DNA of 5,654 bases. It comes from an uncultured Desulfovibrionaceae bacterium (lineage in GTDB: Bacteria; Desulfobacterota; Desulfovibrionia; Desulfovibrionales; Desulfovibrionaceae). Positions 1 through 5,654 of this stretch are shown in pieces. The translations under genes were made by a program, and so were the position numbers. The stretch's first letter is position 1, and every line of letters begins with the position of its first letter. The notes beneath the pieces are model-generated. The model saw only the letters and a program-made list of their open reading frames with translations. It did not search any database and was not told the DNA's origin. Where the stretch lies: positions 1-5,654 of the forward strand of contig CAMTOM010000111.1 of the NCBI GenBank assembly GCA_947074125.1. Direction: 5' to 3'.

Positions 1-78
1 CGGGCGTGTGTGGCGAATGGAACGGTGGCAGGAGGAGGTTGGGTGTGGTGCTGGGTTGGGACGTTGCGGGAGGTGTGA
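1..78 (-). other. TamB C-terminal tail lacking family resemblance, with abrupt base skew
   Basis: After MSR (TamB residues 1283-1285), the frame continues for 26 codons rich in Pro, His, Ser, Thr and Arg (for example RPNPAPHPTS) and reaches the edge without a stop. TamB proteins usually follow the Pro-x-x-Glu motif with a short helical Leu/Ala/Gln-rich end, which none of the three minus-strand frames gives here. On the plus strand these 78 bases hold 43 G, 17 T, 10 A and only 8 C, a sharp departure from the sequence beside it. This may be a poor contig end, a frameshifted tail or a genuinely divergent C-terminus. Confidence 0.55.
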
Positions 79-3000
79 TCGACTCATGGTTTTTGCGCTG
101 TTATCAGCGAGGATTCGTGCCTTAACCTCATCTCTGGGGAGGGGTGGCTGGCTTGTCAGGTCGAACTGGGGATTGCTGGCGGTGCCTTTGATAAGCATGG
201 CAGCGGTGATTTGCTGTCCTTTATAGTCCAGCGCGAGATTAAGAACAGGGTTGGGAGGGTAGATGCCCTGGAAGGAGACATCACCGCGATTGACTTCAAA
301 ATTTCTTCCCATAAAGGCAAAGCTTCCCCGTACAGGAGACAGGGTACCACTGATGAGCGGGCGTGTTGCTGTTCCGCTAATGCGCAGATCGGTGCGCCAT
401 TCGCTTTCCAGTCCTTTGCCGCGCACAAAAAACTTCCCGGGCGCGGTGACGGAGACATTGAGCTTTCCAATCCCCTGATTGGGGGTGGCTTTGGCTTGCT
501 GCTGTTGCTTGCGACGTTCTTTTTTCCACTGCGCGAAGGAGCTTGCCTGCTGTACATTTTCCAGTTGCGGCGCCTGTTTTGCGAAGAGGTTCATAATGGT
601 ATATGAGCCTTTATTGATCAGGATATTTCCTGCAATTTGAGGATCCTGAAGCCTTCCCTTGACGGAGGTTGTTCCGGAAAGCGTGATTTCCAGATCTTCT
701 CTGTGTAGGGGGCGCATTTTGTTTAATTCGCCTTTGGCATCTATTTCAAGTGCGCTCATGTCCAGTGGATTGTCGCTGTTTGTCGAGTGTATGCTTCCGT
801 TGAAGCCCATGGAACCACCGCGTTTGTCGCCTGCGTTAAGGCGGACGATAGATTTTCCTTCCGGACTGTAACGTGCCTCAAGATTGATATCATACAGTGC
901 AATCCCCTGGAGGGTGTCAACAAAGCTTCCCTGAGAGATAAAAGCTTCTGTCTGGAGACGATATTTTTCGAGTGTACCGGACACTGATGCCGCAACCTGT
1001 CCATAGCCAGTCACTTTGCGACCAGGCAGAGGCACCAGACGCCAGAGATTGGCGAGATGGCCTTGCCATTGCACTGTCGCATTGACTGGGGCGTCCATGA
1101 CAAGCCCTGGCGTGGGGTCAAAACGAAGTGGAATGCGCGCATCAAGATTCAGCTTCTCCTGAAATGATGCAGCTTGTGTTGTGACGGTCTTTGTGTCGTT
1201 TGAAGGAGTGGTGTCCGTATTTTTGAGGGATGATGTGGAGATGGCGGTTCCATCATTTGTGATTTCCAATATATGGTATTGAGAGCCCGTATTTTTCAGT
1301 GTCCCGCGAATTTTTATACCATTGGGAAAGATTTGCTGCAGGGGGGCATGGAGTGACGTATCGGGTAGTGTGATAAGTGAGAGCGCCATATTGCCTGAGG
1401 GATTTTGTGGCGTACCGGACAATGCGGCTGTGAGGGAAAGCTCACTGGCGGGGATACGTGTCTGGAGAAAAGGCTCCAGCGTACGTAAAGGAAAGTTCTC
1501 TATTGCAGCATCGAAGCTCATTTTTTGAGGTGAGAAGTTACCAGCAAGGCGAGCGCTGCCTTTTGGGGAAAGGCTGCAGGCAAAGGATTGTAGGATGAAA
1601 TCATCGGGATTGAGTTGTAATGTGGCTTTTTGGGTAAGCGTCAGTCCTGTTTTTCCTGCAACATGCTCCACACGAAGAGTGTCGAGCTCCAAGGTATTGG
1701 TCGGCAAGCGGAAAATTCCCGCAATATTCAGGTTGATGTCTCCTTTGCCTTGCGCTTCAAAGCGGGTGTCCGTTCCTTCTGTGTTGCTTTTGGCGTTCAG
1801 ATTTTTCCAGCGTATGCCAGCAGTGAGGCTTTCTTCCAGTTGTAGCTGTGTCATTAAAGACCCAGAGGAGGTGTTTGGTTGTGATGAGGCACTCAGGGTA
1901 TTGAGCAGGGCATAAATATCCTTTCCCTGTGCGTTGAGGACAATATTGGAGAGGGTATTCTCCTGATAGCGTATCTCTTTTGCACGTATATCCAAAGTGA
2001 CATTCTGCCTGTTATTTTGCTGTTGTAATTGAAAGTTGGCTGCGACATTTTTCCCTTGGATGGCGACAGGAAGCAAAGGTTCCACTTTGCTCCAGTCCAG
2101 AATTTCAAAGGAACCTTCTCCGTCCAGAAGAGGGAGCTGGTCTGATGTGAGGGAATGCTTCATGTCCAGTTTGGTATTGAGCGACAATCCTGGCAGGCTC
2201 GCGTGTAGCTGTGGCAGGTTGAGATGCAACAATTTACCATCAAAACTTCCTTTCCATAGAGCGTCTATTGTGGCTTTGCCAAAAGAGGGAAGAGCATCTG
2301 TTGCCGCTTTCAATTCTCCTTCAAAGCGCTCTGGCAATTGTGGGTAAAGAGGATTTTTGCCATTACCTGCCGCGAGCAGAAAAAGAGTGCTGGGGCCGAT
2401 GGTTTCTTTGCCGAGTCGCAAAGGCGAGGTTTCGCCTGTCACATGCACACGCAAGCTTGTCTGGGGGAGAGAAAAAAGATGATGATTCTGGTTTTGCCTG
2501 ATAAGGGAATTGAGTTGCTGTGTGAGGGGAGCTGTTCCATCAAGTTGTGCCTGCCACCAGTCTTTACCCTGAGCAATATATGCCTGGAGTGCGGCAGAGC
2601 CTTCAGGAAGTGTCTCTTGCATACCGAGTATGGCAAAGAGTGAGGTAAGCTCTTTTATGTTTCCTGAGAGCGCCATGCCAGTGCCTTCTGGAGCAAATCC
2701 GCCTGCTGCGATGAGATGTATATCATCTTTTTTTGTTGCGGATGTTGCAGGGGATGAGAGGTATAGCGCGGGAAGGGCAAGGCGTTCTCCATCCCATGAG
2801 GCCACACCATTCGTTTGTAGTTGACGTCCGCTTGCAGGGAGGATGGGGGCGTAAAGATGTGCTGTTCCCTGCCATTGGGCATGTAATGGCTGATCTTTTT
2901 GAAGGGGAAATACGGGTAAAGAGATTTCAGCGAGCATATTGAGGTTGCACGCTCTGAGGTCTGGAGTCAGCATGGGAAGAAGAGCATTATCGGCCATGTT

Positions 3001-3933
3001 CAGGGCGAGACCCAAACGGTTATTGTGTAATTGCGCTTGAAGTGTTCCTTGAAGATGTTGTGCCGCAGGAGTATTTTTTAGAATAATTTCTGTGGGTTGC
3101 GGAGGAACGAGATCAGAGGCTTTCGCTATCTGTGCAGATGCGGATTGCGACTTTGCCGCAAAAGGCCACAGTGCAGGGAATGCTGTGGGGCGCAGAGCGG
3201 CAATATTTTCGGGAAGTATGTGTTTTTGTTCTGGAAAAGCCAGCGCGAAAGCGAGTTGTGTTTGTGCGGCGTCACTTGCAAGAGAAAGAGCGCCTTTAAG
3301 GTGTGCTTGAAGACGTTTTTCATCCAGTGCTTTTTCCATGGTGAATTGCTGTATGGTGAGATCTGGAGCCTGTATGGTAAGCCATGAAGGGAGCAGGCTA
3401 AGTGCCTGGGGGGGGTCTTCTGTAGCTGTTTCCTGAGAGGGAGACAATAAAGGAATACGATGGAGATGCCCCTCAGCAAGCAGAACTTCAGGTAACATCA
3501 GGTCGACCTTGCTTTGGGTAAGGCTTCTAAAGAGTGTTTTTGCGTCCAGGCGGACAAAAAGTTTTTTGCCTGTGAAAAACATTCCTTCGCGATCGTGGAG
3601 CTGGACATCTTCGATAGCGATTTCTTGTGGTAGATTCAGGGCGAGTTTTTTCATATCGACCTTGATATCAGGGCTGAATCTGTCAACAAGGCGAATGATT
3701 TGGAGTCTGGCCATATCTGCCCCCCATTCCGTGTGGAGCGCATAATACAAGGCAATGACTGTAATAATAAAGAACAGGAATAGAGCCCCCAGTACTTTAC
3801 CTGTTGTAATAAGGATACGCAGGAGTATGGGTTTTCTGGGCGAGTCTGGAGGAGACGGTACATTCGCCATAGGTGCTGTGCTGTTGGAATCTGTAGTGAG
3901 GGGCGTGATGTCTGATGGCGTGTCGGTATTCAC
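1..3933 (-). CDS. tamB: Translocation and assembly module inner-membrane protein TamB (DUF490/AsmA-like), 3' end at or beyond the window edge
   Basis: I translated 1311 codons from GTG at 3933 to the left edge with no stop. Residues 1-46 form a Ser/Thr/Pro-rich cytoplasmic tail ending in basic residues (RKP, LLR). Residues about 47-66 are a single hydrophobic anchor (LGALFLFFIITVIALYY). The rest is a long periplasmic stretch of short amphipathic beta strands, as in the AsmA-like family, whose members form a hydrophobic-grooved beta-taco rod spanning the periplasm. The conserved TamB C-terminal domain is clear: VRGKGLESEW (1170-1179), DLRISGTATRP (1182-1192), GTLSPVRGSFAFMGRNF (1196-1212), RGDVSFQG (1216-1223) and PPLPRDEV (1263-1270). 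E. coli TamB has about 1259 residues, so this gene is close to full length. TamB is known to partner the Omp85 protein TamA, encoded directly upstream here, in envelope biogenesis. The GTG follows the tamA stop codon without a gap, suggesting translational coupling; ATG at 3870 (codon 22) is an alternative start without a visible ribosome-binding site. The last 26 codons do not look like the family. Confidence 0.92.
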   Translation of the reverse strand, partial: MNTDTPSDITPLTTDSNSTAPMANVPSPPDSPRKPILLRILITTGKVLGALFLFFIITVIALYYALHTEWGADMARLQIIRLVDRFSPDIKVDMKKLALNLPQEIAIEDVQLHDREGMFFTGKKLFVRLDAKTLFRSLTQSKVDLMLPEVLLAEGHLHRIPLLSPSQETATEDPPQALSLLPSWLTIQAPDLTIQQFTMEKALDEKRLQAHLKGALSLASDAAQTQLAFALAFPEQKHILPENIAALRPTAFPALWPFAAKSQSASAQIAKASDLVPPQPTEIILKNTPAAQHLQGTLQAQLHNNRLGLALNMADNALLPMLTPDLRACNLNMLAEISLPVFPLQKDQPLHAQWQGTAHLYAPILPASGRQLQTNGVASWDGERLALPALYLSSPATSATKKDDIHLIAAGGFAPEGTGMALSGNIKELTSLFAILGMQETLPEGSAALQAYIAQGKDWWQAQLDGTAPLTQQLNSLIRQNQNHHLFSLPQTSLRVHVTGETSPLRLGKETIGPSTLFLLAAGNGKNPLYPQLPERFEGELKAATDALPSFGKATIDALWKGSFDGKLLHLNLPQLHASLPGLSLNTKLDMKHSLTSDQLPLLDGEGSFEILDWSKVEPLLPVAIQGKNVAANFQLQQQNNRQNVTLDIRAKEIRYQENTLSNIVLNAQGKDIYALLNTLSASSQPNTSSGSLMTQLQLEESLTAGIRWKNLNAKSNTEGTDTRFEAQGKGDINLNIAGIFRLPTNTLELDTLRVEHVAGKTGLTLTQKATLQLNPDDFILQSFACSLSPKGSARLAGNFSPQKMSFDAAIENFPLRTLEPFLQTRIPASELSLTAALSGTPQNPSGNMALSLITLPDTSLHAPLQQIFPNGIKIRGTLKNTGSQYHILEITNDGTAISTSSLKNTDTTPSNDTKTVTTQAASFQEKLNLDARIPLRFDPTPGLVMDAPVNATVQWQGHLANLWRLVPLPGRKVTGYGQVAASVSGTLEKYRLQTEAFISQGSFVDTLQGIALYDINLEARYSPEGKSIVRLNAGDKRGGSMGFNGSIHSTNSDNPLDMSALEIDAKGELNKMRPLHREDLEITLSGTTSVKGRLQDPQIAGNILINKGSYTIMNLFAKQAPQLENVQQASSFAQWKKERRKQQQQAKATPNQGIGKLNVSVTAPGKFFVRGKGLESEWRTDLRISGTATRPLISGTLSPVRGSFAFMGRNFEVNRGDVSFQGIYPPNPVLNLALDYKGQQITAAMLIKGTASNPQFDLTSQPPLPRDEVKARILADNSAKTMSRSHLPQRPNPAPHPTSSCHRSIRHTRP
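3408..3415 (-). repeat. C8 homopolymer tract inside tamB (codons 173-176)
   Basis: Eight consecutive G on the plus strand give C8 on the coding strand, spanning Asp173-Pro-Pro-Gln176 of TamB in a linker-like segment (QETATEDPPQALS). Loss of one C would move translation into a frame that stays open to about position 3126, while gain of one C gives a TAG four codons later. Tracts of this length can slip during replication or sequencing. No other G/C run of this length was noticed in the window. Confidence 0.8.
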
Positions 3934-3951
3934 TTAAAAACTCTGACCTAT
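3931..3951 (-). promoter_or_regulatory. tamA-tamB junction: stop and GTG start directly abutting
   Basis: The tamA stop TAA (3936-3934) is followed immediately by GTG (3933-3931), with zero spacing. Only weak purine-rich elements precede the GTG: AGAG, with 7 bases between it and the start codon, and AGGT further upstream inside the last tamA codons. There is no room for a promoter or terminator between the genes. Co-transcription is therefore close to certain, and translation of tamB by ribosomes finishing tamA is likely. The GTG assignment rests on this arrangement; the in-frame ATG at 3870 has no recognisable ribosome-binding site in front of it. Confidence 0.6.
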
Positions 3952-5589
3952 ACTGAGGTAGAAGAAAGGAGAAGTGGAATCTTGCGGGCGTGGATTGACG
4001 GGCAGGGCGACATCCAGGCGCAATGGGCCAATAGGAGTATGGTATCGCAGCCCCAATCCTGCTCCCCACTGTATTTCTTTATCAAATTCTGGCATGGCTT
4101 TGGTGTAAACATTGCCTCCATCCAGAAAGGCGACCAGACCAATATTCTTTGTGATATTAAGTCGCAGTTCGGCATTCATTTCTACGAGAGACGCGCCCCC
4201 CAGCGGATTTTCTTTGCTATCCTGCTCACCGAGACTCTGATAAGCGTAACCCCGTACAGAACCGGCACCTCCAGCATAAAAGCGGACGGAAGCGGGGAGA
4301 TCTTGTGGATTGTCATCAAGAAGGCTTCCCACAGCGCCGCGTAGCGCAAGAATAAGGCGCTTTTCCCACAGAGGCAGAAACACCTGGGCTTCGAGCTTGG
4401 GAATAAGCAGGGTGAAATCTTCGCGGTAGGTGCCAACATAAGGGGTTAGATGAAAGAGGATGCGTACTCCTTCTTCAGCGTTGAGGGGACTTGTTGTGGT
4501 GTCAAAACGCAATTGCAGGGGAAGGCCTATCATGGAATACGAACTTAAAGGATTTTCATTATCCTCCAGCTCCCCAGCTTCCAGCGTTCCTTTGGCAGTG
4601 AGCCACCAGTAGCGCCCCAGTCGGTATTCGATACCAGCACCAAGCCAGACCGCGCGCTGCATGAAGGCATCAGTATCTTCGCGGCGAAGCCATGCGTCAG
4701 CAACAAAGGCCATATTGCGTGTGAAAAAGCCTGGTTTGCGAAAACTCAGATTGAGGTTTTGAAGATCTTTCCAGAGAGTGAGATCTGCGCGGAATTTTTC
4801 TCCTCCAGAAAAGAAATTTCGATGCTCCCAGTAAGCCTGTACGCCTGCGCCACGGTCTGTATCGTAATTGACTCCAGCACCGACACTGCGGGGAAAGCCG
4901 TCAGTGACAGTTACCAGAAGGTCATGCGGCACCTGTTCTCCTTTTTGGAGAGTGGCGTTTGCAGAAGATTTTTCTGTGTCAGCACCATCTTTTGTGGTGG
5001 CATCTTCTTCCGGAAGTGCGGGGAGGATACCATTTCGAGGCGCGGTTGCTGGATCAGGAGGCAGAATGGGAGTAACTTCGATGTTGCGGAAAATGCCTTG
5101 CTGGGAAAGAACTTCCTTGTACGCATCCACCAGGCTTTCTTTCCAGAGAGTGCCTTCGTCCCATGTGCGCATATTGCGAAAGTAGCTGATGCGTACTTTA
5201 TCTGTGCCCTGTATCCAGACATTGCCCATACTTGCCTTTACCCCAGGAGCAACGTCTATGTCTGCATAAAGCACTTTTTCCTGTGGATTGATAGCAAAAG
5301 CTTTTTCCTGAATAGCGGCGAAAGGATACCCGTTGTTTTTTAAATTGTCGGGAATGGTATCAATCGCTTTGATAATGTCTTCGGCAATGGCATAGGCGCC
5401 CGTAGGCAAGCCTACATCATCCAGTTTTTGAGGCAGATTTTCGAGGTCTGTTGTTTCAGGGTAGCGTATTTCATGTTCGCCCAAGCGAAATTGGGTGTTG
5501 GGAACCAGTGTGATGGTTACGGTAAGCGGGGAGCTTGTGCTATCAATATCGCGCACGACTTTACCGTCATAGTAGCCATAAGCGTGCAA
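3934..5589 (-). CDS. tamA: Translocation and assembly module outer-membrane protein TamA (Omp85/BamA family), N-terminus missing or disrupted
   Basis: This 551-codon frame opens at TTG (5589) and ends with TAA at 3936-3934. The TTG is only the first permissive codon with a usable reading; it lies inside POTRA1 (GYYDGKVV, residues 5-12), so the true start is probably upstream of the window. POTRA2 covers about residues 32-116 (FRLGEHEIRYP to DIDVAPG, with the helix ending NNGYPFAAI). POTRA3 begins near 117 and includes YKEVLSQQGIFRNIEV (157-172). An acidic, Ala/Thr-rich insert (about 177-219) precedes its final strand. The barrel domain starts near GFPRSVGAGVNYDTDRG (231-247) and carries the Omp85 motif GSVRGYAYQSLG (443-454), the DGGNVY motif (490-495) and a C-terminal aromatic residue in LSIGQSF, as expected for barrel insertion. 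No signal peptide is present in this reading, which supports a missing 5' end. TamA is the outer-membrane half of the TAM complex with TamB, the next gene. A generic BamA is less likely because of the tamB neighbour and the three-POTRA layout. Confidence 0.93.
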   Translation of the reverse strand: MHAYGYYDGKVVRDIDSTSSPLTVTITLVPNTQFRLGEHEIRYPETTDLENLPQKLDDVGLPTGAYAIAEDIIKAIDTIPDNLKNNGYPFAAIQEKAFAINPQEKVLYADIDVAPGVKASMGNVWIQGTDKVRISYFRNMRTWDEGTLWKESLVDAYKEVLSQQGIFRNIEVTPILPPDPATAPRNGILPALPEEDATTKDGADTEKSSANATLQKGEQVPHDLLVTVTDGFPRSVGAGVNYDTDRGAGVQAYWEHRNFFSGGEKFRADLTLWKDLQNLNLSFRKPGFFTRNMAFVADAWLRREDTDAFMQRAVWLGAGIEYRLGRYWWLTAKGTLEAGELEDNENPLSSYSMIGLPLQLRFDTTTSPLNAEEGVRILFHLTPYVGTYREDFTLLIPKLEAQVFLPLWEKRLILALRGAVGSLLDDNPQDLPASVRFYAGGAGSVRGYAYQSLGEQDSKENPLGGASLVEMNAELRLNITKNIGLVAFLDGGNVYTKAMPEFDKEIQWGAGLGLRYHTPIGPLRLDVALPVNPRPQDSTSPFFYLSIGQSF

Positions 5590-5654
5590 AATTTTTTGAA
5601 ACTCCTGTTCGTTTGCCCGTATGCGTTATTCCAGCCCCAAGATGTCTTCAGGTG
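5590..5654 (-). other. In-frame upstream continuation of tamA interrupted by a TAA stop
   Basis: In the tamA frame, this stretch reads PEDILGLE, then TAA at 5628-5626, then RIRANEQEFQKI leading into LHAYGYYDG. The residues on both sides of the stop look like one continuous POTRA1 helix of a TamA protein: charged, amphipathic and ending in the typical GYYD turn. Neither other frame gives a plausible protein. The stop therefore looks like a nonsense change (for example CAA to TAA) or a sequence error close to the window edge, rather than an intergenic boundary. A purine-rich CAGGAG lies at 5607-5602, 12 bases before TTG 5589, but it also encodes Gln-Glu of the helix, so its role in initiation is doubtful. 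Confidence 0.6.

Noticed and set aside
41..70. Four GGG runs on the plus strand resembling a G-quadruplex
   Set aside because: The loops (9, 2 and 7 bases) are long, and the region is suspect sequence at the window edge, so the pattern is more simply part of the local G skew.
211..606. A 131-codon plus-strand frame, and a 133-codon minus-strand frame at 156-557
   Set aside because: Both overlap the conserved TamB C-terminal domain in other frames and show no family features.
3126..3479. A 117-codon minus-strand frame within tamB
   Set aside because: It is a shifted frame of tamB. Its only interest is that it is the frame entered if the C8 tract loses one base.
4759..5343. A 194-codon open frame on the plus strand
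   Set aside because: It lies wholly antisense to tamA, its translation is Cys/Phe/Ser-rich with no recognisable domain, and tamA in the same bases is unmistakable.
1..5654. RNA genes, CRISPR arrays, insertion sequences, terminators or a novel system
   Set aside because: Two back-to-back coding genes fill the window. I saw no spaced direct repeats, tRNA-like folds, transposase motifs or hairpin followed by a T run.

Overview
The window reads as one two-gene operon on the minus strand, running from the right edge to the left edge with no intergenic space. First comes tamA (about 3934 to the right edge), an outer-membrane Omp85-family barrel with POTRA domains. Then comes tamB (3933 to the left edge), a very large inner-membrane-anchored, periplasm-spanning AsmA-like/DUF490 protein. 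Together they make the translocation and assembly module (TAM), a diderm envelope system implicated in outer-membrane protein insertion and in phospholipid transport between the membranes. The plus strand holds only antisense shadows of these two genes.

Organism: the tamA-tamB pair with an Omp85 VRGY motif marks a Gram-negative (diderm) bacterium, most likely a proteobacterium in the broad sense. GC looks close to one half. The protein style would suit a Desulfovibrionaceae-like or alphaproteobacterial lineage, but this is a weak impression and cannot be settled by eye.

Layout from right to left: 5654-5590 continues the TamA frame but carries an in-frame TAA (5626-5628) inside what looks like the first POTRA domain. 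5589-4930 encodes the rest of POTRA1, then POTRA2 and POTRA3, with a roughly 43-residue acidic low-complexity insert in POTRA3. 4929-3934 encodes the 16-stranded barrel domain. TamA stops with TAA and TamB begins on the very next base with GTG. 3933-79 encodes TamB: a Ser/Thr/Pro-rich cytoplasmic tail, one transmembrane helix, a long beta-rich periplasmic region and the conserved C-terminal domain. The last 78 bases remain open in the TamB frame, but they lose family resemblance and have an abrupt base skew.

Both oddities sit within 80 bases of a window edge, so the window may be a short assembled contig with unreliable ends. That is the simplest explanation for the broken POTRA1 and the strange TamB tail. 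I find no mobile element, RNA gene, CRISPR array or new system. The most interesting internal features are a C8 homopolymer early in tamB, the POTRA3 insert in TamA and a Gln/basic-rich segment in the TamB C-terminal domain.
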